Assembly (NCBI GenBank): GCA_017505535.1 | Contig: JAFVPD010000004.1 | Coordinates: forward strand, 1 to 64,000 | Length of the DNA: 64,000 nucleotides | Direction: 5' to 3' | Source of the DNA: Muribaculaceae bacterium | GTDB taxonomy: Bacteria > Bacteroidota > Bacteroidia > Bacteroidales > Muribaculaceae | Shown here: piece by piece, positions 18,801 to 27,359 of the stretch | Position numbering within the stretch: the stretch's first letter is position 1 | Layout of the letters: each line of letters opens with the position of its first letter | The notes under the pieces: model-generated | Told to the model about the DNA's origin: nothing | Seen by the model: the letters and a program-made list of their open reading frames with translations, nothing else | Databases searched by the model: none | Program-made: the position numbers and the translations under genes

Positions 18801-21800
18801 TAGAATGGGAATTCAAATGGCAATTCAACGGCTACATAATCGTGGGTATTGTAGTAAGAGAATGTGTTTTGTTCTCCTAATCCGGTAGTTTCAATGTCAA
18901 TCCAATCAAACGCTACGTCGCTATCGTCGGCCGAAGAAGCAAAGGTATAAGAAACCTTGGCATTTTCATCGTTTTCAACGAAAGAGATGTAGGCAGGGTT
19001 GGGAGTGATTGAGTAAACGAGAGATTCGTTACCGTTGTTGGCAATGGTCAATGGCTTAATGATTGGAGTGCCTGAAGCAACAGTAGTGTCGATCGCTGTA
19101 TAACTCAATTGGATTTCAGGACAGCCGATAACCTCACCAGCAATGTTGGCAGTGAGTGTGCCGGCATTTGTTACAATGGTCATGACGTCGGCAACAACCC
19201 CTTCGTTTTCAGTGGGGAGTGTAACAACAACGTCTTTAGACATGCCCGGAGCAATCATTGCCGGAGCAATGTTGGCAAATTTAACGGCATTGTTGGCCAA
19301 TGCGATAGATTCAACCGCGAGCGAGTCTTTACCATTGTTTTTAATGGTTACGGGGAGTTGAGCTACTGAAGTGCGGAATACTTTACCGAAGTTGATGTCC
19401 TTTTGGTTGAGAGCCGCCATCGGAGCGAGTGATTCACCTGTGATTGTAGCATCAAAGTGAATATATGAAGTTCCGGATTTGGGGTCGTTGCTCATTACCA
19501 CGATGTTGTTGAATGTTTCACCTGCAACCATGTTTTCATTGGCTTGCAATGTGGCAGTGAGAGTAACGCTTTCGCCAGGGTTAACGATACCAAATGCAGG
19601 AGTAATGTTTGTTACAAAGTTGGCTTTGGGAGCCATGAATTTCACCGATGATTGGTGGGTGAATTGTGTGTAAATGTCGCCTGCAGGGTCATCGTTATTT
19701 CCCCAATAGTCGGCAATGTCGGCCGATGTTACCACAACGGGATCCTCTCCGGCTTGGTCTTTAAGACCGCAGAATAGGGTAGAACCGTCTTGGAATAGGC
19801 TTTGTGACATTGGGTCGTAGTTGTCGTAGAAGATTTCAATGTCACCATTTGCCGAAAGCATAATGCGGAATGAGATGGGGGCATATTCTTGGTCGTAAAC
19901 AAGAGCCAAAACGTTAGAGAAGTTTACTACAAATTTGCCATCTTGTTTTGCATACTCAATTTTTGAGTTGGCGTTAAGTGCAAGTTGGTAACCATAGGCC
20001 GAGATGTAGGGAACATCGGTGAGGCGTTCTGAACTTTCGGTCAATGGGGGGTAGTAACTGAGTTCTCCGAGTTTAAGAGCCAATCCGCCATAGCTTGAAA
20101 TGTAGATTTGCTCATATTCTTTACCATAGAATGGGAATGCAAATCCCAAGTCGATGGCTCCTGAGAGATAGGTGTTGTCGTTAAACAACGAAGTGATGTC
20201 GGTGCCTCCGATGAGTGTAGGATTACCGTCGTAGGCAAAGTCGGTGGCTCCGTTGAGGTTGGTCAATACTGTGTAGCCAAATTTGTGAGCGGCTTTGCCT
20301 TGGCTTTCAAGCTGTTGATCAGAGAATTTGGGCAATACATATTCGAGAGGGTAGTTACCTTCGTTTTTGATTGTAAATTCTTTGGTGATAGCTTCAGCTG
20401 CAATGTCAAGAGTGTCACATGCGATTGTGTCGGGGTCGATAACAATCTTGGCCGGGTCGGTGGCGGTACCGGTAACGGTTACATTAAACACTGTAGTGTT
20501 GTCGGAGTGTTTGAATGAAATGGTTCCGGTGTGGCTTCCTGCTGCTTGTGGGGTGAATGAAACGTCAAATTTTTGAGCCGAACGAGCGGGGAAACCACCG
20601 CTGATATATGTTGGCGCTTTGAAGTGTTCGGAGTTGCAAGATATTTTGTTGCCACTCAAAGACCCATAGTATCCAAATGGTCCGTAACCTTCGTTGTAAA
20701 CTTCAACAGTGAGAGTTTTTGTTTCTCCCACAAGAAGTGAACCGAAGTTGACAACTTTGGCAGGAGTCATTACGGGCAAATTGCCTTTGACGGTCAATGT
20801 GACGGGGATAACGGTTGTATTGGCCTCGCTTTCATTGGTTTTGAATCGGAGGTTGAATTTATATGTACCATTAACGAGAGGTTGTCCATCGTTGGCAATT
20901 GTTACTGCTTGAGACTCATTGTATTTTACTGTTCCTTCAGATGGGGTCAATGTCATGATTGTGCTCCAATCAGGGTTTTGGCTCATCGCAGTAATAGCCC
21001 ATACTGCTTTGTTTGAAACCACTTCGTAGGGAGAACCTTTGAGCGCATCGGCAAGTGTTGACCATGTTTTACCCATGTCGTTACTCATGTAGCAGTAAGA
21101 TGGATAGGTTGAGTTGTCGGTAATTGCAAGACCCAATGGATAGGCTTTTTCTTGTGTGGGGAAGTGTACCACAACCCAGAATGATTCACCGGGAGCAAAG
21201 TGGATTTGCTCAGTGAGACGCATAACCATGTCAGAATAGAAGTAGCTTGGGGTTACTTCGGCGAGAAGATTAGCGCTTGAAATACCGTTTCCGTTATAGA
21301 TTCGAAGTATGGGGGTGTCACCGTTATTGCTCCATACTTTAACCGCTGTGAGGTTGAATCCATCGGGATATTGGCTTGCATCAACATGGAACCATTGAGC
21401 CATTGAGTTGGGCAATGATGTGTCGGCTTCACCGATTGATGCGTATGTTTCGTTGTAATATTTCCAGTTGCGAGGGTAGTCGGTTGCTTTGAAATCGGCT
21501 GTGCTGTAAACTTCGTTGGCAGCATAGGGCTCAGCGCCGATTTTTCCGCTATAGCCTTTCACCAATCCTGGGGTCACTTTGTCAAGTGAATAAGTTGAAA
21601 TTGACGATTGAGTTGTTTTCAATGACGCACTCCATTTCAACAAACCTTCATCGAGATTGCTGATGTTGAATGTTGCGCTTGCAGTAGTAGCATTGGCTGC
21701 ATTGAGTGTCATTGACAAGCTTGACTTGTCAACTTTCATTTTTGGACCGGCATTGGTGGTTGCTGAAATCACAGGCGAGAGTGCCGATGAATTACCCCAA

Positions 21801-23614
21801 CGGTCAACGGCTTTGATGGCAATATAGTAGGTTGTCAATGGTGACAATCCTCCTAATTCGTAGCTGAACAAATCGCCTGATGCTGCAAATTTTGTGTCAA
21901 CGGCTACACTATTGAATGTAGAGAGGTCGCTTTCTGCAGTAATTTCGCTTGTGCTGTAATAAACGATGTGGTGATTAACACTTCCGTCGTTTGATGCAGG
22001 GATTGTCCATTGAAGAGTGATGTTGTCTTGTGCCGGTAATGCGATAATTGAGGCTACGGCTTCGGGAGCTGTGCCTTCGGTGTTCATTTGCAATGCTTTT
22101 GCTGCGTCAATGTATCCGGCACCATGGAGCCCTTCTTTGCCTTCGTTGTAGGCATAAAGGTCGTTAACCGAAGTGAGGATTTGTTGACGAATGGTTTCAG
22201 CGGGCATTGTAGCGCTACCATATTTAGAGGCAACGAGTGCTGCGATACCTGTTACGTGTGGTGTAGCCATTGAGGTTCCTTCGTTGTAGCCATATTGGTC
22301 GTTAGGAAGAGTACTCAATACACCTCCGGCATCGCCATAGTCAAGCAAACCACCGGGAGCAACGATGTCAACCCATGAGCCATAGTTTGAGTATGATGCA
22401 ATTGTATAGTCACATGTCATTGACCCTACGGCTACGACTGGTTCATAGCATGCAGGGTAGAAGTTGCCATGAGCGCCATCATTACCTGTTGCAAAGAACA
22501 TCACACCACCGCTCAAGTTGCGTTGTGCTTTGGTGGTAGCAAGGTCGTTTTCGTTCTCGGTTTTTGTTCCGATGAAGTAGTCGATTGCGTCAAGCACGTC
22601 TTGTTCATAATATCCATCGGTAGCCCAACCCCATGAACAGTTGGCGATTGAAGCACCGCGGTTGGCTGCATAAACGATTGATGCGGCAAAATCGCCTTCG
22701 CCCGAGCCTGAACGTGAGTCAAATACTTGAACTGAGAGGAGGCTTACGCCTGAGTTGGCACTGCCATCACCACCGGCGATACCTGCAACACCTTTGCCGT
22801 TGTTGTTAACTGCAGCAACAGTTCCGGCGACGTGTGTACCATGAGCATGGGGATATACGTCCTTTGTGCCTGTACAGAAGTTCCAGCCATATACGTCATC
22901 GACATATCCGTTACCATCATCATCGACACCGGCAACACCATTTTGCTCAGCCGTGTTGAGGAGCACGTTGGCAGCAAGGTCTTCGTGGGTATAGTCAATC
23001 CCACCGTCGATAATAGCTACGACAATCTCTTTTTTACCGGTTGTGGTTTTCCACGCTTCAAAAAGATTGATGTCGGCACCGGCTTTGCTACCGCCCAATG
23101 AACCTGTGTTGTTGTAGTGCCATTGGTTGGGCAAACGAGGGTCATTGAAGGGCATCTCGCTGGGGCGCACGGTAGAAAGTGTGTTGACGGTCTTGAATTG
23201 ACCGAGACCTTCTTTCAACACCATGGGCACTTTGCAAGTGGCTACTTGCACGCCTGCAGCTTGACCAAAGATGAGCTTTGCTTCAAGAGGGTTGATACTT
23301 TCGTCAAACGACACTTCATACCAACGGTCAAGTCCGTAGAGTGCCATTCGACTTTCATTAGCAGGTGCATAGGGGAACACTCTGCGAATGCTGGAAGCTT
23401 TGACTTTTTGTGCGGCCACGTCAAGTGTGTGTACTCCTGTTGTGAGCACGCCATTGGCTTTGACGCGAGGTGCAATTCCCACTTCTTTGGCGGCGGCATC
23501 TTGCAATTTGATGCGAATCACGCCTTTTGTGGGTGTCAAAGTTTCAGCTTGTGCAAATGCGCTGAATGCCAATACGGCAATCAGCATCAAAAATCTTGAA
23601 ATGATTTTTTGCAT
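15806..23614 (-). CDS. giant T9SS-exported subtilisin-like serine protease
   Basis: This 2602-residue secreted protease has a signal peptide (1-23), a propeptide-like region to about 165, and an S8 catalytic domain (about 185-510). The full triad is Asp203 (AIIDGGID), His258 (HGTHVAGT) and Ser448 (EGTSMATPHV), with oxyanion Asn378 (FFATGND). After it come a fibronectin type III domain (about 515-620), several Ig-like ASH/choice-of-anchor domains (for example 950-1050 and 1400-1500), two related modules marked FPFYGKEY (about 1160) and FPFYGKKY (about 1602), and a cadherin-like Ig region. The last 85 residues, from about GIYPNPVVETLYV to GLYILKVTTDQG, form a type A T9SS sorting domain. It is a single gene with its own terminator. 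Likely substrates are host or dietary proteins; specificity is not readable. Confidence 0.93.
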   Translation of the reverse strand: MQKIISRFLMLIAVLAFSAFAQAETLTPTKGVIRIKLQDAAAKEVGIAPRVKANGVLTTGVHTLDVAAQKVKASSIRRVFPYAPANESRMALYGLDRWYEVSFDESINPLEAKLIFGQAAGVQVATCKVPMVLKEGLGQFKTVNTLSTVRPSEMPFNDPRLPNQWHYNNTGSLGGSKAGADINLFEAWKTTTGKKEIVVAIIDGGIDYTHEDLAANVLLNTAEQNGVAGVDDDGNGYVDDVYGWNFCTGTKDVYPHAHGTHVAGTVAAVNNNGKGVAGIAGGDGSANSGVSLLSVQVFDSRSGSGEGDFAASIVYAANRGASIANCSWGWATDGYYEQDVLDAIDYFIGTKTENENDLATTKAQRNLSGGVMFFATGNDGAHGNFYPACYEPVVAVGSMTCDYTIASYSNYGSWVDIVAPGGLLDYGDAGGVLSTLPNDQYGYNEGTSMATPHVTGIAALVASKYGSATMPAETIRQQILTSVNDLYAYNEGKEGLHGAGYIDAAKALQMNTEGTAPEAVASIIALPAQDNITLQWTIPASNDGSVNHHIVYYSTSEITAESDLSTFNSVAVDTKFAASGDLFSYELGGLSPLTTYYIAIKAVDRWGNSSALSPVISATTNAGPKMKVDKSSLSMTLNAANATTASATFNISNLDEGLLKWSASLKTTQSSISTYSLDKVTPGLVKGYSGKIGAEPYAANEVYSTADFKATDYPRNWKYYNETYASIGEADTSLPNSMAQWFHVDASQYPDGFNLTAVKVWSNNGDTPILRIYNGNGISSANLLAEVTPSYFYSDMVMRLTEQIHFAPGESFWVVVHFPTQEKAYPLGLAITDNSTYPSYCYMSNDMGKTWSTLADALKGSPYEVVSNKAVWAITAMSQNPDWSTIMTLTPSEGTVKYNESQAVTIANDGQPLVNGTYKFNLRFKTNESEANTTVIPVTLTVKGNLPVMTPAKVVNFGSLLVGETKTLTVEVYNEGYGPFGYYGSLSGNKISCNSEHFKAPTYISGGFPARSAQKFDVSFTPQAAGSHTGTISFKHSDNTTVFNVTVTGTATDPAKIVIDPDTIACDTLDIAAEAITKEFTIKNEGNYPLEYVLPKFSDQQLESQGKAAHKFGYTVLTNLNGATDFAYDGNPTLIGGTDITSLFNDNTYLSGAIDLGFAFPFYGKEYEQIYISSYGGLALKLGELSYYPPLTESSERLTDVPYISAYGYQLALNANSKIEYAKQDGKFVVNFSNVLALVYDQEYAPISFRIMLSANGDIEIFYDNYDPMSQSLFQDGSTLFCGLKDQAGEDPVVVTSADIADYWGNNDDPAGDIYTQFTHQSSVKFMAPKANFVTNITPAFGIVNPGESVTLTATLQANENMVAGETFNNIVVMSNDPKSGTSYIHFDATITGESLAPMAALNQKDINFGKVFRTSVAQLPVTIKNNGKDSLAVESIALANNAVKFANIAPAMIAPGMSKDVVVTLPTENEGVVADVMTIVTNAGTLTANIAGEVIGCPEIQLSYTAIDTTVASGTPIIKPLTIANNGNESLVYSITPNPAYISFVENDENAKVSYTFASSADDSDVAFDWIDIETTGLGEQNTFSYYNTHDYVAVELPFEFPFYGKKYSKMYIYNTGFVSFTEREDQKIWPEPPAEFPAGTIYTNIIAPYWGLHTMDTSKTAGTYHYMTEDEIVVSWMEYGNSMNMGVCYQLIMKKDGSFKFQYKGFGDYAIIYGIFGLAGISNEGGSEGIRLPERYVVFDKAVQFYPVVESTIAAGQDKVIDIEVLTDKMAGNYNSNIVVNTNVPGSEKIEMPLTLNITGEAQPVFPDTIIIENVMGTAKDEYKGPITQMGAFYEAYFKIENKGTASFTINNIINEGVFSIYDSWYDEYYSQPAQTWFYGPELDWMTGEPTGNYMWSQYYDSTPVEVGKDGLEISIPIMQYTIESTPGTYDVPLKVAYNEADTANILVRFIVTNAPYLMADKPELRIENAESDFVGIDSVTITNAGQYKLTYELRLDPTGKGEEIIVDEGSNPGIAPMMAPVTLSAEAEAALRLNLKESVQAFEVSSDSLNAYDAPINFDYNRVMYYPSISTSPSYTYGTGDAFGQYISATHYVAPEDGFNISHVYIATTLTCEDGTKVNNVDYTVEIVNGADYENGDVLGKGTFHIDDMDGAKFVVIPLDRAVYMNPGQEFYVRVTYPVGIEWPAYLSVKQESVVNNRYMGYVEGYGWFDIASMFKNQYGSLGYIMSCLETVPGAPWVKMLNPDSEKVGELQPGESLNVKFEFNAAEAPLDKGNKAVLVVKSNDLYNPVLNFPITLDKNAAPVITVPTENILAKEATTTLVEVTINEPENDDFTINIYDSGNMSSIQTVKAMTDTTATIEVDAHNGASIKDVEGDVKVVIGIMPQYESAGEYSITVTATDSAAHESQKVVRYTVAHTNRAPVAQEAMAIEIEEGTSSNVLNVASLFSDPDGDELTYSWMILDEELISVFASGNNIIIYGNTQGSTMLAVTATDPNGATADAIIMVDVTAVSGIENISINAQVGIYPNPVVETLYVTCDFNCQGANFCIYGENGAVVYNETQETIAGVAKAINVANLPDGLYILKVTTDQGVATYPVVKK

Positions 23615-23715
23615 GAGTCTGAAAAATGTTTGATTAATAAATGTTGTTTATTTTGAGTTTTTGATTGAGTCAATTGCTTGAAAAAGGAGCAAAAGATGCA
23701 GTCGCAAAATTCGTA

Positions 23716-23723
23716 CAAAGATA
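23716..23723 (-). promoter_or_regulatory. -7 element TATCTTTG for the protease gene
   Basis: This is an exact TAnnTTTG match on the minus strand about 100 bp upstream of the start codon. No good -33 box is visible. The rest of 23615-23910 is AT-rich with no other feature found. Confidence 0.45.
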
Positions 23724-23910
23724 CGCAAAATATCTGATACATAGGAGATTTTGCTCTAATTTTATTGCGATAAACTGCTAATATTCATTTTGTTGCATAT
23801 AAATGTCTTTTTTATTTTTGCGAATGGATATTTTATACATTTTTATACAATTTAGGGAAATGTGACACTTTAAGATTTGACAGAATTCCAATCTTATCCT
23901 TGTCTTTAAT

Positions 23911-23941
23911 TTTGGAGCAAATCTGATTTATGCTAATTTTG
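23911..23941 (+). promoter_or_regulatory. consensus Bacteroidetes promoter of the threonine aldolase gene
   Basis: TTTG (23911-23914), 19 bp, then TAATTTTG (23934-23941) matches both boxes of the primary sigma-factor consensus exactly. The predicted start is about 15-18 nt before the ATG at 23965. Confidence 0.85.
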
Positions 23942-23964
23942 CAGTGTGATATAATTGGTGTATT

Positions 23965-24990
23965 ATGATTAAGTTTAATAGTGATTATATGGAGGGTGCT
24001 CACCCTCGCATTTTGCAACGTTTGGCGGAGATAAATTTCGACAAAATCTCGGGCTATGGCCTTGACTGCTATTGTGATATGGCGCGTGAAAAGATTCTTG
24101 GTGCTTGTGAGGCTCCCGATGCTCGGGTTAATTTCCTTGTTGGTGGAACACAGACCAATGCAATTGTAATAGATTCAATACTGCGTCATAACGAGGGAGT
24201 GGTCTCTCCTGCTACGGGTCACATATGCACTCACGAAGCAGGTGCCATTGAGGCATGTGGGCATAAAGTGCTACCTATGGCATGCAAGGAGGGGAAAATC
24301 TCGGCTCAAGCACTTGATAGATACCTGAACGAAGTGACTTCGGAGGAATGTGGAATGGAACACGTGGTGGAGCCACGAATGGTGTATATTTCCAACCCTA
24401 CGGAGTACGGTACAATCTATAAGTATTCCGAATTGTGTGAGATCCGTGAGGTGTGCAACAAGTATGAATTGATGCTTTATGTAGATGGGGCTCGTCTTGG
24501 GTATGCTCTTGCTGCTCCCGACAATGATGTAACGTTGCCCGATTTGGCTCGTTTGTGTGATGTGTTTTATATTGGAGGCACAAAGGTGGGAGCTTTGTTT
24601 GGCGAGGCGGTGGTGATTCTCAATAAGGATATAAAAATGTCAAGAGGCTTGATTAAGAATCGGGGCGCTTTGCTCGCCAAGGGGTGGTTGCTTGGGGTGC
24701 AGTTTGATACACTGTTTACCGACAATCTTTACGTTGAGATTGCAAAAAACGGGGTGGATCAGGCTATGCGACTACGAAAAGCGATAGAAGAGAAAGGTTA
24801 TCCGATTTATCTTGAGAGCACTACCAATCAGCAATTTGTGGTGCTTGAAGATTCAAAAGCCGCAGAATTGGCCAAATGCGTGGGATTTAACATAATAGAG
24901 AAAACCGATGCTAATCACTCGGTGGTGCGTTTCGTTACAAGCTGGGCAACTACCGATGAACAAGTTGATGCTCTCATAAGTTGTTTGTGA
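23965..24990 (+). CDS. ltaE: threonine aldolase family PLP enzyme
   Basis: It belongs to the beta-eliminating lyase/low-specificity threonine aldolase family, which cleaves L-threonine or L-allo-threonine to glycine and acetaldehyde. The PLP-binding lysine is K207 in YIGGTKVGALFGEA, and the cofactor-contacting aspartate is D174 in YVDGARLGYAL. An N-terminal NFLVGGTQTNAIV loop holds the phosphate-binding region. The length of 341 is usual. It has its own consensus promoter and no co-oriented partner close by. Substrate stereospecificity cannot be told from sequence. Confidence 0.9.
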   Translation: MIKFNSDYMEGAHPRILQRLAEINFDKISGYGLDCYCDMAREKILGACEAPDARVNFLVGGTQTNAIVIDSILRHNEGVVSPATGHICTHEAGAIEACGHKVLPMACKEGKISAQALDRYLNEVTSEECGMEHVVEPRMVYISNPTEYGTIYKYSELCEIREVCNKYELMLYVDGARLGYALAAPDNDVTLPDLARLCDVFYIGGTKVGALFGEAVVILNKDIKMSRGLIKNRGALLAKGWLLGVQFDTLFTDNLYVEIAKNGVDQAMRLRKAIEEKGYPIYLESTTNQQFVVLEDSKAAELAKCVGFNIIEKTDANHSVVRFVTSWATTDEQVDALISCL

Positions 24991-25085
24991 TTGCCGGATC
25001 GAGGGGCTCGACATCCCAATTAAGTGCTGAGGAGATGGAAGCACGACGACAGGCGGCGATGGAACGCTACGGACTGAAATAAAAA

Positions 25086-25109
25086 CGGCCTCATGAAAAC
25101 ATAAGACCG
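25086..25109 (-). terminator. terminator downstream of the 56-residue membrane protein gene
   Basis: The arms cggcctcatg (25086-25095) and cataagaccg (25100-25109) pair over ten positions with two G-U pairs and an AAAA/TTTT loop. Read on the minus strand it is followed by TTTTTATTT. It may also stop transcription from the aldolase gene on the other strand. Confidence 0.8.
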
Positions 25110-25131
25110 GTGTTTTGAGGGAAATGAGTGG

Positions 25132-25302
25132 TTACTTCTTTTCTGTAACTTCTTCTTTTTCGGCTTCGTCAAGCAATTCCTTGAGGAATTCTTTATCTTC
25201 TTTGGTTAATTGGCAATTGCTTCGTGTAAAAAAATCCGTAGCCCAATTAATTAATAATCCGAATGGGATTGCTAACAGAATTAAAATTATAAAATCGTTC
25301 AT
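25132..25302 (-). CDS. 56-residue single-span membrane protein
   Basis: This is a small gene whose product is a hydrophobic N-terminal helix (residues 3-19, FIILILLAIPFGLLINW) followed by a strongly charged tail rich in Lys and Glu (KEDKEFLKELLDEAEKEE). It has its own ATG, a stop 23 bp before a good terminator, and a -7 element TATATTTG at 25329-25336. The amphipathic, acidic tail argues for a real protein and not chance. I do not recognise a family. It might be a small regulatory or accessory membrane peptide, but no partner is indicated by the neighbours. Confidence 0.7.
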   Translation of the reverse strand: MNDFIILILLAIPFGLLINWATDFFTRSNCQLTKEDKEFLKELLDEAEKEEVTEKK

Positions 25303-25328
25303 CCAAACTGAGTTTTATTATTTAGACA

Positions 25329-25336
25329 CAAATATA
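25329..25336 (-). promoter_or_regulatory. -7 element TATATTTG for the small membrane protein
   Basis: This is an exact TAnnTTTG match on the minus strand, 27 bp before the start codon. The -33 box is poor. Confidence 0.5.
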
Positions 25337-25398
25337 TAAAAAAAGTCTCAATAACCATTGAATTTGTCTGATTTTAATATTTTTTGAAAAATAGTTGC

Positions 25399-25406
25399 TA
25401 TATTTG
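25399..25406 (+). promoter_or_regulatory. -7 element TATATTTG before candidate small RNA B
   Basis: This is an exact TAnnTTTG match immediately upstream of a folded, terminator-ended stretch. No TTTG at the correct -33 distance was found. Confidence 0.5.
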
Positions 25407-25410
25407 TGGT

Positions 25411-25480
25411 GAGGATTCCGTGGTTAAGACCACCGATTCCTCGATTGCGGGGGCTAACCATTGGTTAGCCGTCCGTTTTT
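25411..25480 (+). ncRNA. candidate small RNA B (about 70 nt)
   Basis: It starts about five bases after a -7 element. Outer arms gaggattc (25411-25418) and gattcctc (25435-25442) pair with one mismatch and enclose gtggt-taag-accac (25420-25433). A terminator follows: ggctaacc (25452-25459), 3-nt loop, ggttagcc (25463-25470), then CCGTTTTT. There is no coding potential. It is divergent from the small membrane protein gene, so it belongs to no known gene. The remaining bases 25486-25600 hold no feature I can support. Confidence 0.55.
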
Positions 25481-25608
25481 ATAGAGTAGACTAAGATAAA
25501 AGATAACCGTCTGTGTCACTCAACCAAATTTCTGCCATGTTGTAAAGCGATTGAGCCCAAATGAAACCTGTTTGCGTCTTGTCGGAAGGTGGTGGGGGAT
25601 ATAAAAGA

Positions 25609-25637
25609 AAAGCGCCGATTCATTGAATCGGCGCTTT
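25609..25637. terminator. terminator of tRNA-Gln
   Basis: The near-perfect palindrome aaagcgccgattca / tgaatcggcgcttt (25609-25622 and 25624-25637) is followed on the minus strand by TTTTCTTTTA. Confidence 0.88.
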
Positions 25638-25643
25638 GTTGAG

Positions 25644-25714
25644 TTGTCTTACCAGGATTCGAACCTAGACAGGCAGAACCAAAAACTGCAGTGCTACCAT
25701 TACACCATAAGACA
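25644..25714 (-). tRNA. tRNA-Gln (anticodon TTG)
   Basis: Read on the minus strand: acceptor stem TGTCTTA/TAAGACA (7 bp) with discriminator A, a D-arm with GGTGTAATGGTAGC, anticodon loop TTTTGGT giving TTG, and a T-arm with GGTTCGAATCC. The anticodon stem has one T-T mismatch next to the loop. CCA is not encoded. It has its own consensus promoter and a strong terminator. Confidence 0.95.
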
Positions 25715-25748
25715 ATCCTCTGCCCAAGTCTTCTGACCTAAAGCGATG

Positions 25749-25780
25749 CAAAGTTACGCAGTATTTTTTTACTGTGCAAA
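25749..25780 (-). promoter_or_regulatory. consensus promoter of tRNA-Gln
   Basis: On the minus strand, TTTG (25777-25780), 20 bp, then TAACTTTG (25749-25756): both boxes of the Bacteroidetes consensus. The predicted start is about 28 nt upstream of the mature tRNA end. Confidence 0.8.
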
Positions 25781-25798
25781 TTTTTTGCAAGAAATTTT

Positions 25799-27091
25799 TT
25801 ATTTAACAATTAGCAAGAAGTAATTTTTCTTGCCTTTTTGTGCAAGTATATACTTGTTGTTGAGTAAGATATCGGCTGAAACGGGAACGTTTACGTCGGT
25901 GATTTTTTCTTTGTTTATTGAAACGCCACCTTGTTGAGCAAGCTTGCGCAATTCGCCTTTTGAGGGGAAAACGGGAGCTTTTTCAGTGAGAAGGTCCACG
26001 ATTTTTGTGCCGGCTTCAATGTCTTGGCGAGCAATTTCAAATTGAGGTACACCTTCAAACACGGCGAGCAAAGTATCTTCGTCGATTTTGTGAAGTGTTT
26101 CAGAGGCTTTGTTGCTGAAGAGAATTTGTGATGCTTCAACAGCAGCTTCGTAGTCTTCGGCTGAGTGTACCATTGTGGTGATTTCTTTTGCAAGACGTTT
26201 TTGCAATGGGCGCAATCCGGGGTCTTTGGCTTGCTCGGCAACGAGTTCGTCAATTTCTTCTTTAGAAAGAGCTGTGAATATCTTGATATATTTTTCAGCA
26301 TCGTCATCGGCAACGTTGAGCCAGAATTGGTAGAACTTGTAGGGAGAAGTGTAACGTGGGTCGAGCCAAACGTTTCCGCTTTCGGTTTTACCAAATTTTG
26401 TTCCGTCGGCCTTGGTGATGAGAGGGCAAGTGAGTGCGTAGGCTTCTCCACCGACAGTGCGACGAATCAGTTCGGTACCGGTAGTGATGTTTCCCCATTG
26501 GTCTGATCCGCCAAGTTGCAATTTACAGTTTTTCTCTTTGTAGAGAGTGAGGAAGTCATATCCTTGTACCAATTGGTAGGAAAATTCGGTGAATGACATT
26601 CCTTGTTGAGACTCACCCGAGAGACGTTTCTTCACTGAGTCTTTGGCCATCATGTAGTTGACGGTGATGTGCTTGCCCACATCGCGAATAAAGTCGAGGA
26701 ATGAGAAGTTCTTCATCCAGTCGTAGTTGTTTACGAGCTCGGCTGCATTTGGCGCATCGCTGTCAAAGTCAAGGAACTTGGCAAGTTGTTTTTTAATTGC
26801 TTCTTGGTTGTGACGCAATGTTTCTTCGTCAAGAAGTTTGCGCTCTTGGCTTTTCATTGAAGGATCGCCAATCATACCGGTAGCACCGCCCACCAAAGCA
26901 ATGGGTTTGTGTCCGGCACGTTGGAAATGTTTCAACATCATCACTCCCACGAGGTGACCAATGTGTAGTGAATCGGCCGTTGGGTCAATGCCTAAGTAGG
27001 CCGTAGTCATTTCTTTATTCAATTGTTCTTCGGCGCCGGGCATCACGGTGTGAATCATTCCGCGCCAGGTAAGTTCTTCTATAAAGTTCAT
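25799..27091 (-). CDS. tyrS: tyrosine--tRNA ligase
   Basis: This is a class I aminoacyl-tRNA synthetase that charges tRNA-Tyr in the cytoplasm. The HIGH motif is HIGH at residues 43-46 and the KMSKS loop is KFGKT at 232-236. The conserved tyrosine pocket region is [11 protein letters not shown] (about 195-205). A C-terminal S4 RNA-binding domain (about 360-430, with [12 protein letters not shown] residues around [11 protein letters not shown]) completes the TyrRS form. The length of 430 is typical. It is monocistronic, with the tRNA-Gln gene downstream on the same strand under its own promoter. Confidence 0.97.
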   Translation of the reverse strand: MNFIEELTWRGMIHTVMPGAEEQLNKEMTTAYLGIDPTADSLHIGHLVGVMMLKHFQRAGHKPIALVGGATGMIGDPSMKSQERKLLDEETLRHNQEAIKKQLAKFLDFDSDAPNAAELVNNYDWMKNFSFLDFIRDVGKHITVNYMMAKDSVKKRLSGESQQGMSFTEFSYQLVQGYDFLTLYKEKNCKLQLGGSDQWGNITTGTELIRRTVGGEAYALTCPLITKADGTKFGKTESGNVWLDPRYTSPYKFYQFWLNVADDDAEKYIKIFTALSKEEIDELVAEQAKDPGLRPLQKRLAKEITTMVHSAEDYEAAVEASQILFSNKASETLHKIDEDTLLAVFEGVPQFEIARQDIEAGTKIVDLLTEKAPVFPSKGELRKLAQQGGVSINKEKITDVNVPVSADILLNNKYILAQKGKKNYFLLIVK

Positions 27092-27121
27092 CTTGATGAA
27101 TTGTTAATCGGTTTTAGCCCA

Positions 27122-27129
27122 CAAAGTTA
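27122..27129 (-). promoter_or_regulatory. -7 element TAACTTTG for tyrS
   Basis: This is an exact match on the minus strand 30 bp upstream of the ATG. The -33 box is not clear. Confidence 0.55.
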
Positions 27130-27322
27130 GTGAAATAATTTTACAATCGATTTAAAAAGCCTCAAAAAAGAGTTTGATGCTGATGTAATCTTAAGGTGCG
27201 AAATGGCTCGTAGGACGCTATTGAATATATAGATAAAGGCATATAATAGTATAATAATGTGTAAAAGTGGTGGAAAAACGCAGATTTTTGAAAAATATCG
27301 GGTTAGTTAGATTTCTTTTTCC

Positions 27323-27330
27323 TAATTTTG
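27323..27330 (+). promoter_or_regulatory. -7 element TAATTTTG for topA
   Basis: This is an exact TAnnTTTG match, 29 bp before the topA start codon. No TTTG at 19-20 bp was found. Confidence 0.55.
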
Positions 27331-27359
27331 TCGGCTGAAAATTATAAAATAGGATAGTA

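Noticed and set aside
24987..25082. GTG-started 31-codon frame overlapping the aldolase stop (ends MERYGLK)
   Set aside because: It has no promoter and no recognised family, overlaps the next terminator's T tract, and is too short to support as a gene. It may be a decayed remnant.
25490..25600. Open frames on both strands before the tRNA-Gln terminator
   Set aside because: Neither has a plausible start codon and both run into structured RNA sequence; there is no evidence of translation.
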